10,154 nucleotides of DNA. Source: JAAZHN01 sp964605575 (GTDB taxonomy: Bacteria; Bacillota_I; Bacilli_A; RF39; UBA660). The number at the start of each line of letters is the position of its first letter. Position 1 is the stretch's first letter. Positions 1 to 6,887 of this stretch are shown here, piece after piece. A program made the translations under genes and the position numbers. The notes beneath the pieces are model-generated. The model was not told the origin of the DNA. It did no database searches and worked only from the letters and a program-made list of their open reading frames with translations. The stretch spans positions 1 through 10,154 of the forward strand of contig CAZSDG010000033.1 in the NCBI GenBank assembly GCA_964605575.1, read 5' to 3'.

Positions 1-136
1 GAACTTTTAAATGTTCAGTTAATTCATCAATTTCTCTTGTTAAAATTGCTATTTGGACTTCTGTACAGCCAGTATCTTTACCATCTTTACTGAATTCCTT
101 AACAATTTTAGCTTTTTCTTCTTTAGATAAAGCCAT
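1..136 (-). CDS. rpsO: 30S ribosomal protein S15, N-terminal part (gene runs off the left edge)
   Basis: The first 45 codons of ribosomal protein S15 are visible, beginning MALSKEEKAKIVKEF and continuing through DTGCTEVQIAILTREIDELTEHLK. The (D)TGxxEVQIAxLTxxIxxLxxHL pattern is diagnostic of S15. S15 binds the central domain of 16S rRNA (helices 20-22) and nucleates assembly of the 30S platform. The rest of the roughly 89-residue protein lies beyond base 1. The ATG at 134-136 is preceded by a strong TGGAGG Shine-Dalgarno at 145-150. It has its own promoter (221-249) and a leader of about 78 nt that may carry an autoregulatory structure. In Bacillus rpsO follows truB and ribC; here four accessory reading frames take that space. 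A Cys replaces the usual Ser in the TGS(P)EVQ segment, which is probably neutral. Confidence 0.95.
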   Translation of the reverse strand, partial: MALSKEEKAKIVKEFSKDGKDTGCTEVQIAILTREIDELTEHLKV

Positions 137-214
137 AATAAATTCCTCCATTTCCTTTTATCCGTTTTATCCTAGTAAAAAATCGGAGACTTTTAAGACC
201 AAGAAAAAACTTCT
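137..214 (-). promoter_or_regulatory. rpsO 5' leader with possible S15 autoregulatory fold
   Basis: This untranslated leader lies between the predicted start site (about 213-214) and the rpsO ATG. Read 5' to 3' on the minus strand it holds CUUGGU (203-198), UCUCC (189-185), ACUAGG (176-171), CGGA (164-161) and the Shine-Dalgarno GGAGG (149-145). CUUGGU can pair with ACUAGG, including a G-U next to a G-C pair. UCCG (187-184) can pair with CGGA. These two helices interleave, so together they would form a pseudoknot. UCUCC can alternatively pair with GGAGG and hide the ribosome binding site. S15 represses its own mRNA in several bacteria through differing leader folds, known for the family. That this leader does so is inference from hand pairing. 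Confidence 0.4.
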
Positions 215-220
215 ATTAGG

Positions 221-249
221 ATTATATACCAATATTGAGTAGATTGCAA
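221..249 (-). promoter_or_regulatory. Sigma-A-type promoter of rpsO
   Basis: The -35 TTGCAA (244-249) and a perfect -10 TATAAT (221-226) are separated by exactly 17 bp (227-243). The -35 box starts only 6 bp after the stop codon of the upstream gene (256-258). A start near 213-214 gives a leader of about 78 nt. The S15 gene therefore has a dedicated promoter and need not depend on read-through from the truB cluster. Confidence 0.85.
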
Positions 250-255
250 ATAAAA

Positions 256-927
256 TTAATTTATTTTTTCGCCACCGAAATAATAATATCTTCCATCAGT
301 TTGCTTTTTAAAAGTATACTTATATTTATTTTGTTTAGCATGATATTTAATTGATCCTAATATTTCTTCGCGATTATCTTGGTTATTGAAAAAGACTACA
401 GCGTCCATATTAATATCAGCTAGTTCGCTCCATTCACCGTTAATATAATTATTACTAATAGTATAATCTAAACCATTTTTTGGATATTCAAAGAAGAAAA
501 ATGCATTAGAGTTTCTATTTATGGTTAGTTCGTATAAATAGTTATGATAAACATATATATAATCACCATCGTGTTCCGCTTTATATGGAACACTTATTAC
601 TGATATTTGTTCGCAAACTTCTTCACTTTTACATTTTGGACAATTAGAAATAATTTTATATTCTTTTTTTACTGGATCATAATCCAAAAAATCACAATTA
701 TAATCTCTATCTATATCAATTTTTTTAATTTCATCGCTATCATACTTTGAATCTGGTCCATAATACTTGATATAACCATTTTTGATGGTTTCTTCGGGAA
801 TATATTGATAATCCTCTTGATTTTGCGAAAGTATTTTAGAATTGCTAGCCAAAACTCTTAAGTGAAATGGTATATCCTCAATACTCAGATCTTTCAAAAT
901 TATTTTAGAAGGAAAATTCTGATACAT
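256..927 (-). CDS. Unrecognised protein; probable C-terminal part of a frameshifted membrane-anchored protein
   Basis: This open frame encodes 223 residues from the only in-frame ATG, but no Shine-Dalgarno precedes that ATG, and the frame stays open upstream to about base 1005, into the end of the preceding small membrane-protein gene. Removing one A from the A7 run at 996-1002 would join both into one protein of about 285 residues: an N-terminal transmembrane anchor followed by this soluble, aromatic- and Asn-rich part. The fused junction would read ...EEIIYEK-IQSSKSYYETTRINLNSDL.... Visible here are Cys78, a CPKC pair (96-99) and Cys105, which might bind metal or form disulfides, and a Tyr-rich segment DGDYIYVYHNYLYELTI (about 120-136). 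By position the domain would face outside the membrane. I recognise no family and assign no function. Whether the break is real, a sequencing error or programmed cannot be told from this sequence. Confidence 0.7.
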   Translation of the reverse strand: MYQNFPSKIILKDLSIEDIPFHLRVLASNSKILSQNQEDYQYIPEETIKNGYIKYYGPDSKYDSDEIKKIDIDRDYNCDFLDYDPVKKEYKIISNCPKCKSEEVCEQISVISVPYKAEHDGDYIYVYHNYLYELTINRNSNAFFFFEYPKNGLDYTISNNYINGEWSELADINMDAVVFFNNQDNREEILGSIKYHAKQNKYKYTFKKQTDGRYYYFGGEKIN

Positions 928-970
928 AAGATTATTAATAAGATCACTATTAAGATTTATTCTAGTTGTT

Positions 971-1153
971 TCATAATAACTTTTCGATGATTGGATTTTT
1001 TTCGTAAATTATTTCTTCAACAAGTGGAGTTTCTTTAGGAGGTTCTACACAATCTTTGCATTTTACATAATATTTCATTGAAAAAAATATAATAATTACT
1101 ACAACACAAAAGCTGGCAGTAATTATCCAATTTAAATTTATTTTTTTCTTCAT
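971..1153 (-). CDS. Small single-pass membrane protein; probable N-terminal anchor of the split gene downstream
   Basis: The 60-residue product has a short basic N-terminus (MKKK), one hydrophobic helix (about residues 9-28), then a CxxC motif (CKDC, 32-35) just outside the membrane and a Pro/Glu-rich stretch (VEPPKETPLVEEIIYEK). The positive-inside rule places the C-terminus outside. The ATG at 1151-1153 has a good Shine-Dalgarno (AAGGCGG) 7 nt upstream. The frame runs through an A7 run at 996-1002 and ends at TGA (971-973); the next frame, open across that run, continues without a stop into the 223-residue reading frame ending at 256. I therefore read it as the head of a longer exported, anchored protein, with the stop due to a one-base shift. 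It could instead be a genuine small membrane protein. Confidence 0.7.
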   Translation of the reverse strand: MKKKINLNWIITASFCVVVIIIFFSMKYYVKCKDCVEPPKETPLVEEIIYEKNPIIEKLL

Positions 1154-1204
1154 AATATTCCGCCTTATTTTTAAATAATTTATATCGAAACAAGAAAAAT
1201 TTAG

Positions 1205-1495
1205 TTATTCAACGTGCTCAGTTTGTTTGAAATTATTAACAGCTTCTTCAACCAATTGTTTTACTTCAGTAATATTTGCATAATCAGTTGCCTCAATAAT
1301 TTTGTAATTATCGCCATCTTCTTCTAATTCAGAAACAAAAACATTAAACTCATCATTTTCGTCTAAACTATAATCGGTATAAACCATCAGGGGATTTTTT
1401 GCTTCTTGCTCAATAACTGCGATAACATCGCAAGTTACTTCTATTCCTTGATCATTTAAAATTGTAAATGTATTTTCTAAATTAATATTTTCCAT
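1205..1495 (-). CDS. DUF1292-family (YrzB-like) small acidic protein
   Basis: The 96-residue product follows the DUF1292 pattern: a first strand pair (FTILNDQGIEVTCDVIAVIE), a second block (NPLMVYTDY...DENDEFNVFVSELEEDGDNYKIIEATD) and an acidic helical tail (EVKQLVEEAVNNF). Family members are small proteins common in Firmicutes with no established biochemical role. The composition is extreme: 24 Asp/Glu against 4 Lys and no Arg (net about -20). The start ATG overlaps the TAA of the preceding Arg-rich gene by one base (TAATG), so translation is probably coupled; no well-placed Shine-Dalgarno is evident. A second DUF1292-like gene lies at 9638-9868. A 51-nt gap separates this gene from the small membrane-protein gene downstream. 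Confidence 0.8.
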   Translation of the reverse strand: MENINLENTFTILNDQGIEVTCDVIAVIEQEAKNPLMVYTDYSLDENDEFNVFVSELEEDGDNYKIIEATDYANITEVKQLVEEAVNNFKQTEHVE

Positions 1496-2124
1496 TATAA
1501 TCTTCTTATCCTTTCTTCTAAGCCTCTAACCGCACTATTTAATGTTCTTCTTAATCCCGCTTCCATTCTATTTAATGTTTCACCACGATATTTAGCTTGG
1601 GGATTCCATATTTTTTGGTATAATCCAGAAATTATATGTAACGGCGCTACCGTGATTCTAGCCAACGCACCTGACCCAAGTCTTAAAATACTAGCAGCTA
1701 AAGCAACAGGTATTTTAGCAACACTTCCTAAAGAAGAAAGAGTTTGACCGGCAAATCCAGTTATTGCATCTATACCTTCATTTCCAGTAGGATTTAAATC
1801 TAAGCCTCTTAAATTGGTTCTAGCTCTTTGAAATTTTAATACTACTTCTCTTGATACTTGTGCAACTAAATTTTGACGTTGGTTAGTCACACCTCTAGTT
1901 CGCGCTGTCAATTGCATACGATGATTGTTTATTTCTGTTAAATAAAATCTTTTCAAGCCTACTTGAGCACTTATTGGAGCTAATCTGTACTCTCTCCTAA
2001 TTGCATTTAATAATCTCCCTCTAATATGAGTAATATCTCTTTGATTACTACCAGGTGTATTTAACAAATTTTGTAATTGTCTTTGCAATAAGATTCTCTC
2101 GCTACGCGCTTGTGCATAATCCAT
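1495..2124 (-). CDS. Unrecognised Arg-rich protein with central hydrophobic region
   Basis: The 209-residue product belongs to no family I recognise. Its N-terminal part (about 1-105) looks helical and possibly coiled-coil, rich in Arg, Gln and Leu. The middle (about 118-168) is Gly/Ala/Ile/Leu-rich and might associate with a membrane, though two Arg residues interrupt it. The C-terminus is again basic (GLRRTLNSAVRGLEERIRRL). It contains 28 Arg and only 5 Lys, opposite to the Lys-rich neighbours in this AT-rich genome, with net charge about +20. The ATG has a perfect AGGAGG Shine-Dalgarno at 2130-2135. The gene overlaps the acidic DUF1292 gene by one base, suggesting co-expression and perhaps interaction. 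Arg bias points to nucleic-acid or anionic-membrane contact or recent acquisition; none is proven. Confidence 0.75.
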   Translation of the reverse strand: MDYAQARSERILLQRQLQNLLNTPGSNQRDITHIRGRLLNAIRREYRLAPISAQVGLKRFYLTEINNHRMQLTARTRGVTNQRQNLVAQVSREVVLKFQRARTNLRGLDLNPTGNEGIDAITGFAGQTLSSLGSVAKIPVALAASILRLGSGALARITVAPLHIISGLYQKIWNPQAKYRGETLNRMEAGLRRTLNSAVRGLEERIRRL

Positions 2125-2148
2125 TTTTACCTCCTATAATATATATGT

Positions 2149-2199
2149 ATTATAAATCATTTATACCGATTATGATTAAAAATTTCATTATTATGTAAA
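2149..2199 (-). promoter_or_regulatory. Possible promoter for the accessory block downstream of truB
   Basis: The 84-bp gap between truB and the Arg-rich gene holds a perfect TATAAT (2149-2154) whose matching -35 is poor at 16-18 bp spacing. It also holds a TTTACA (2194-2199) paired with CATAAT (2169-2174) at a long 19-bp spacing. Either could start transcription of the accessory genes, and I cannot choose. The segment TATAATA...TATTATA just before the Shine-Dalgarno is an AT-only inverted repeat. No convincing terminator follows truB, so read-through is also possible. Confidence 0.35.
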
Positions 2200-2208
2200 G
2201 TAACTGTC

Positions 2209-3057
2209 CTATATCATCAAAAATGGTTTTGCTTTTGTCTTATCCTTTATGTATTCTTGATAGATAGCGATTGGTTTATTACCTTCACAATATACTAAGT
2301 ACTTACTTGTAAATGTTTTAGCAATAATACCACCATTTTTAATTAATTTTGAATTTGTTTCATTAATTTCCTCAGTTGGGAAATTTTTCAAATATTTTTC
2401 TAATGATATAAATTCATAATTATCATTAGCTATTTCATTCAAAGTGCTTGCTTGTTCCAAAAAATAATTACCTTGTTTAGTCCGTTCTAACTCAATCATA
2501 GTTGCTCCACAGCCAAGTTTATTACCAATATCATTAATTAAACTACGTATATATGTTCCTTTAGATACTAAGGTTTTAAAAGTTACAATTTCTTCTTTTA
2601 TAGTTAAAACTTCAATACTTTTAATATTCACAGATCTTTTTGGTAATTCAACCGGAATATTTTTTCGAGCATATTCATATAACCTTCGACCATTTACTTT
2701 AACCGCAGAATATATTGGAACTTCTTGTTCATATTCACCTTGAAAACTATTGATTGCAATCTCTACTTCACTTTGCGTAAACTTTGCAGATGCTTTACTT
2801 ATGATATTTCCAGTAATATCATAAGTATCCGTTTTTAAACCTAGCTGCATTGTTGCGATATATTCTTTATCTTCGCCAGTTAGTATTTCTATTAGTTTTG
2901 TACATTTTCCCAAAGCCACTACTAAAACACCTGTGGCCAATGGATCTAGCGTTCCAGCATGACCAATTTTAGTCATTTCAAAAAAGTCGTTAAGGTAGTT
3001 GACTACATCACGACTTGTTTTATCTTTTTCTTTATTGACAATAATAATACCGTCCAC
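2209..3057 (-). CDS. truB: tRNA pseudouridine(55) synthase TruB
   Basis: TruB converts uridine 55 in the T-loop of elongator tRNAs to pseudouridine in the cytoplasm. The N-terminus MDGIIIVNKEKDKTSRDVV and the motif GHAGTLDPLATGVLVVALG (residues 32-50) are family hallmarks; Asp38 is the catalytic aspartate. Further on are the conserved VPIYSAVKVNGRRLYEYAR and SKGTYIRSLINDIG blocks. At 282 residues it is a little shorter than the roughly 300-residue Bacillus enzyme, with a compact C-terminal domain. The start is GTG at 3055-3057, one base after the rbfA stop, with the Shine-Dalgarno AGAGGAA inside the end of rbfA. It is the last gene of the rimP-nusA-infB cluster here. Confidence 0.97.
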   Translation of the reverse strand: MDGIIIVNKEKDKTSRDVVNYLNDFFEMTKIGHAGTLDPLATGVLVVALGKCTKLIEILTGEDKEYIATMQLGLKTDTYDITGNIISKASAKFTQSEVEIAINSFQGEYEQEVPIYSAVKVNGRRLYEYARKNIPVELPKRSVNIKSIEVLTIKEEIVTFKTLVSKGTYIRSLINDIGNKLGCGATMIELERTKQGNYFLEQASTLNEIANDNYEFISLEKYLKNFPTEEINETNSKLIKNGGIIAKTFTSKYLVYCEGNKPIAIYQEYIKDKTKAKPFLMI

Positions 3058-3058
3058 T

Positions 3059-3400
3059 TTACTTTTCCTCTTTGATTTTATTGATTAAACTCTCAATTTT
3101 TTTACCATATTCTATTGATTCATCAAAAACAAAAATTAATTCCGGTGTATGTCTAATATCAATTGTTTGTGATAACATCTTTCTAAGATGACCACTTGTT
3201 TTTTCTAATTCATTAGTAATTTCATTTTTGGTATAATCACCCATATATGTATAAAAAACTTTGGCAAAACTTAAATCATTAGTTACTTCACAAGCTGTAA
3301 TATTTACACTTTTGATAACCATATTTTTGGTTTCATTCATAATTATTTTGCTTAATTCTTTTTGGATTTGCGATGAGATTTTTTTTGCTTTTAATTTCAT
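3059..3400 (-). CDS. rbfA: 30S ribosome-binding factor RbfA
   Basis: RbfA is a small KH-fold protein that binds immature 30S subunits and helps finish the 5' end of 16S rRNA, notably during cold adaptation. The 113-residue product has the usual length. It shows the family's N-terminal helix (ISSQIQKELSKII), the strand block VTNDLSFAKVFYTYMG, and the characteristic C-terminal segment RHTPELIFVFDESIEYGKKI. Its ATG overlaps the infB stop by four bases (ATGA, 3397-3400), with a GAGGT Shine-Dalgarno in the end of infB, so the two are translationally coupled. The Bacillus gene ylxP, found between infB and rbfA there, is absent. Confidence 0.96.
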   Translation of the reverse strand: MKLKAKKISSQIQKELSKIIMNETKNMVIKSVNITACEVTNDLSFAKVFYTYMGDYTKNEITNELEKTSGHLRKMLSQTIDIRHTPELIFVFDESIEYGKKIESLINKIKEEK

Positions 3401-5511
3401 TTCTTTACCTCAACCATTTCATAAGCTTCTAAGATATCGCCTTCTTTTATATCATTAAAGTTTGTTAGTGTTATTCCACATTCAAATCCTAATTTCACTT
3501 CTTTAACTTGATCTTTTTCTCTTTGAATTTGAGCTATTTTAGTATCACCGATAACATTAGAGTCGCGAATAATTCGTATTTGGGAATTATTTTTAATTAG
3601 GCCATCTGTAATATATGACCCCGCTATTGTACCAACTTTACTAAACTTAAATAGTTTTCTAATTTCAGCATGTCCGATTACTTTTTCTTCAAATTCAGGA
3701 TCCAACATCCCTTTCATCGCTAATTCCATATCTTCTATTACTTTATAGATAATTGTGTATAAGCGAATTTCAACACCATAACTTTTAGCAAATTCTTTAG
3801 TACTAATTGATGGGACAACGTTAAACCCAATAACAATTGCGTTACCAGCATTTGCTAACACTATGTCACTTTCCGAAATTGTACCAACATCACTTCTAAT
3901 AACTTTTATTTTTACTCCGTCAACATCAATTTTCTCTAAAGCCAGTTTAACAGCTTCTTCAGAACCACGAACATCAGCTTTTAATACGACATTTATTTCT
4001 TTGATTCCAGATTGAATTTGTGAAAATAAATCATCCATATTTATTATTTCTTTTTTATTTTTTAATTCCTTTAATTGATTTTGTCTTGAGATAGCAATTT
4101 TCTTAGCTTCAGCTTCAGTCTCAAATGCCATAAATCTATCTCCTGCAGATGGGTTATCATTAATACCAGTAATAACAACTGGCATACTTGGCAGTGCCTC
4201 AACTATATCTTTTCCTAAATCATTTTTCATTGTTCTGATATGACCTAAAACATGGCCTGCAACAATTGGATCGCCAATTCTTAATGTTCCATTTTGAATT
4301 AAAATAGTTGCAGTACATCCAGTCTGTAATTCACAACTTGATTCAATTACGGTACCAATGGCATATCTTTGTGGATTAGCTTTTAATTCTAACATTTCAC
4401 CTGTTACAATAATAGTTTTAAGTAATTCATCAATTCCTTCACCTGTATGTGCTGAAATGTTAACAAACGGATATGATCCACCCCAACTTTCTGGAGTGAT
4501 ATTTAATTCAGCCATTTCTGTCAACACTTTATCAAGATTAATATCCGGTTTATCTATCTTATTAACAGCAACAATAATAGGTACATTTGCTGCTAGAGCA
4601 TGGTCAATAGCTTCTTTAGTTTGTGGCTTAACGCCATCATCAGCAGCAACAATAATAATTACAATATCAGTAATACTAGCGCCTCTAGCACGCATTTCAG
4701 TAAAAGCAGCGTGACCTGGAGTATCAATAAAAGTTAGTTTTTCATTATTATATTCAATTTGATAAGCGCCTATATGTTGAGTAATTCCACCACTTTCTTT
4801 AGCAACTACATGTGAATTACGAATATAATCTAATAACGATGTTTTACCGTGATCAACATGCCCCATTATCGTAATAACTGGGGCTCTATTAACTAAATCT
4901 TTTTCCTCATCTATTACTTCATATTCTTCAAAATTAGTTATATCTTGTGTTTCTTCTCTTTTTAATTGTTTATTATAATAAGCAACAATTATTTCAGCAT
5001 TATCATAATCAATCGAATGATTTAAAGATAACATTAAACCAAGTTCCATCAATTTTTTAATAATTTCTGCACCATCAACATTTAATTGTTCTGCAAGTTC
5101 AGAAACTTTCATGTTTTCTGCATATAATACAATGTTATCTGAGCTTTCTGTATTACTTATTAATTTTTCTTTGTTTTTATACATTTGCTTTTTCTTATAT
5201 TTATATTCTTCATTAGAATTTGATACTTCTTTTTTCTTGCGCATTTTTTTAGCATCTAGCTCTTCTTCGTCTTCATCTATATTAATATTTGAAACAATAT
5301 CTTCAACTTTTTCATCTAACTCTTCTTCGTCTTCAAAATCTAATTCATCATCTGTACTAATTAAATGTAAAGTATTATCTAATAAGATAATATCGTCATC
5401 ATTTAACATGGAATCTGCATCAGTAGCTTTTATACCTAATTCTTTACATTTTTTTAATACTTCCGCTACTGTTAAATTCATTTCATTAGCGTATTCTTTG
5501 ACATTCATCAT
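3397..5511 (-). CDS. infB: Translation initiation factor IF-2
   Basis: IF-2 is the GTPase that brings fMet-tRNA to the 30S subunit and promotes 50S joining. The 704-residue product has an IF2_N domain (about 3-50), an acidic then basic low-complexity linker (about 54-125), a second IF2_N domain (about 133-180), and the G domain. Its GTP motifs are G1 GHVDHGKT (217-224), G2 around GGITQHIG (241-248), G3 DTPGH (263-267), G4 NKID (317-320) and G5 SAHTG (from 353). The beta-barrel and C-terminal tRNA-binding domains follow in full. Its length is close to that of Bacillus IF-2 (about 716). Two ATG codons open the gene (5511 and 5508); the first has AGAGGTG seven bases upstream. It lies 16 nt after ylxR and ends in TGA overlapping rbfA. 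Confidence 0.98.
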   Translation of the reverse strand: MMNVKEYANEMNLTVAEVLKKCKELGIKATDADSMLNDDDIILLDNTLHLISTDDELDFEDEEELDEKVEDIVSNINIDEDEEELDAKKMRKKKEVSNSNEEYKYKKKQMYKNKEKLISNTESSDNIVLYAENMKVSELAEQLNVDGAEIIKKLMELGLMLSLNHSIDYDNAEIIVAYYNKQLKREETQDITNFEEYEVIDEEKDLVNRAPVITIMGHVDHGKTSLLDYIRNSHVVAKESGGITQHIGAYQIEYNNEKLTFIDTPGHAAFTEMRARGASITDIVIIIVAADDGVKPQTKEAIDHALAANVPIIVAVNKIDKPDINLDKVLTEMAELNITPESWGGSYPFVNISAHTGEGIDELLKTIIVTGEMLELKANPQRYAIGTVIESSCELQTGCTATILIQNGTLRIGDPIVAGHVLGHIRTMKNDLGKDIVEALPSMPVVITGINDNPSAGDRFMAFETEAEAKKIAISRQNQLKELKNKKEIINMDDLFSQIQSGIKEINVVLKADVRGSEEAVKLALEKIDVDGVKIKVIRSDVGTISESDIVLANAGNAIVIGFNVVPSISTKEFAKSYGVEIRLYTIIYKVIEDMELAMKGMLDPEFEEKVIGHAEIRKLFKFSKVGTIAGSYITDGLIKNNSQIRIIRDSNVIGDTKIAQIQREKDQVKEVKLGFECGITLTNFNDIKEGDILEAYEMVEVKK

Positions 5512-5527
5512 AAACGAACACCTCTTT

Positions 5528-5788
5528 CTATTTAATTAGTTTACTTATCAATTCTTCATAAATATTTTCTATATTATTTACACCCAAAATTTTCTCAATT
5601 GTTTTATTTTTTTTGGCTTTATTTATAACTTCAAGGTCTTTTTTTAAATATAAACCTCGACCATTTTGTTTGCTTGTTTCATCAAACATTACTTCTTGAT
5701 TTTTAGTAATAATTACTCTAAACATTTCTTTTTTAGGTAATAAATCACCTGTTATGACACATTTTCTAAGTGGAATTTTACTTTTCAC
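5528..5788 (-). CDS. ylxR: YlxR (DUF448) RNA-binding-type protein
   Basis: The 86-residue product carries the YlxR signature: PLRKCVITGDLLPKKEMFRVI near the N-terminus, then the GRGLYLKKD block. Known members are small basic proteins with a positively charged face suited to RNA, coded between nusA and infB in many bacteria; work in Firmicutes links YlxR to RNase P or to transcription regulation. The GTG start (5786-5788) is forced, because a TAA lies directly upstream in frame. It overlaps the nusA end by 11 bases and lacks a good Shine-Dalgarno at normal distance, so translation probably depends on ribosomes finishing nusA. The usual next gene, ylxQ (L7Ae-like), is missing; infB follows directly. 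Confidence 0.95.
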   Translation of the reverse strand: MKSKIPLRKCVITGDLLPKKEMFRVIITKNQEVMFDETSKQNGRGLYLKKDLEVINKAKKNKTIEKILGVNNIENIYEELISKLIK

Positions 5789-6887
5789 TTAAATCACTTT
5801 CATTTCCTTCTTCATTTATTTGAGTAAGGGTTTTAACATTTATTTTATATTTAGTTAATCTACTTGCTAAAATAACATTACTTCCTTTTTTACCAATAGC
5901 AAGCGGGAGATTATCTTCGTTTACTATGGCTAATGATTCCTTATTTTCTTCTGATAAAATATTGACAGTAACGTTTTTAGCTGGAGCAAGAGCATTTGCT
6001 ATAAACTTAGTAATATCTGGATCATATAAAATCAAGTCTATTTTTTCACCATTTAATTCTTTATTAATACTTGCAATTCTTGATCCACCCTCCCCAATAC
6101 AAGCTCCAATCGGATCAACTTTTTCGTTATTAGAAAATACTGCAACTTTACTTCTAATACCTGGTTCACGAGCTACAGAATATAATTCAATCGTACCATC
6201 GGCCAGTTCTGGAATTTCACTTTCAAGTAATCTTCTAATAAAACCATAATGTTTTCTCGATACTAAGATTACTGGTCCCTTTGGTCCAGCTTCAACCTTA
6301 GTAATATAAACTTTAATACTTGTTCCCATTTTAACTTCTTCGCCAGGAATCATCTCACTTTTTGGTAAAATACCTCTCGTTCTACCAAGATCAACATAAT
6401 AGTTTCTAGCATCTTCCATTGCTAACATTCCAACCATTAATTCATCTTGTTTATTTGCAAATTCATCAACTACACTTAATTTTTCTGCCTCTCTTATTTT
6501 TTGCATTAAAACTTGTTTAGCTGTACCTGCAGCTACTCTTCCAAAATCGTGAGGAGTTACCTCAGTTTCAATAACATCACCAACTTTAGCATCGGGATGT
6601 TCTGCTTTAATTTCACTTAATAACACTTCTGCTCCTAAGTCATAATCAACTGGGCTAGTCCCATCTTCATTAAGTATTGAGTAATCCTTAACTACTACTA
6701 CATACGAAACTACTTTTATCTCACCTGTCTCACGATCAATTGTTACTTTAACATTTGTTTTAGAGTTAAAATTTTTCTTATAGGCAGTAATTAAAGCTTG
6801 CTCCATTCCTTCAAATATAATACTTTCACTAATGTTTTTATCTTTAGCAATATTTTTTACTGCACTAATAAATTCTTTATTATTCAT
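5778..6887 (-). CDS. nusA: Transcription termination/antitermination factor NusA
   Basis: NusA binds RNA polymerase and nascent RNA and modulates pausing, termination and antitermination. The 369-residue product matches the length of Gram-positive NusA (Bacillus 371), which lacks the C-terminal acidic repeats of E. coli. Visible are the RNAP-binding N-terminal domain (about 1-125), an S1 domain (about 135-205, with VDLGRTRGILPKSEMIPGE), KH1 (about 211-290, loop GEGG at 265-268 in GACIGEGGSRI) and KH2 (about 300-355, loop GKKG at 332-335). The KH1 loop reads GEGG where many Firmicutes have GQKG. The ATG overlaps the rimP stop by 8 bases, with AAAGGAAAGG upstream inside rimP. It overlaps ylxR at the other end. 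Confidence 0.98.
   Translation of the reverse strand: MNNKEFISAVKNIAKDKNISESIIFEGMEQALITAYKKNFNSKTNVKVTIDRETGEIKVVSYVVVVKDYSILNEDGTSPVDYDLGAEVLLSEIKAEHPDAKVGDVIETEVTPHDFGRVAAGTAKQVLMQKIREAEKLSVVDEFANKQDELMVGMLAMEDARNYYVDLGRTRGILPKSEMIPGEEVKMGTSIKVYITKVEAGPKGPVILVSRKHYGFIRRLLESEIPELADGTIELYSVAREPGIRSKVAVFSNNEKVDPIGACIGEGGSRIASINKELNGEKIDLILYDPDITKFIANALAPAKNVTVNILSEENKESLAIVNEDNLPLAIGKKGSNVILASRLTKYKINVKTLTQINEEGNESDLSEK

Noticed and set aside
2155..2208. Terminator after truB
   Set aside because: The only pairing found (AATCAT/ATGATT with a long loop) is short, has no GC core and no following U-tract.
3261..3458. Plus-strand open frame across rbfA and infB ends
   Set aside because: It lies antisense to two certain genes and has no ribosome binding site; its hydrophobic character comes from A/T-rich complement.
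4358..4714. Plus-strand open frame of 118 codons
   Set aside because: It is the complement of the conserved IF-2 G domain and has no independent support.
5111..5539. Plus-strand open frame of 142 codons rich in Ser
   Set aside because: It is antisense to the acidic/basic linker of IF-2; the poly-Ser is the complement of GAA/GAT codons.
5926..6249. Plus-strand open frame of 107 codons
   Set aside because: Antisense to the NusA KH domains; no start signal.
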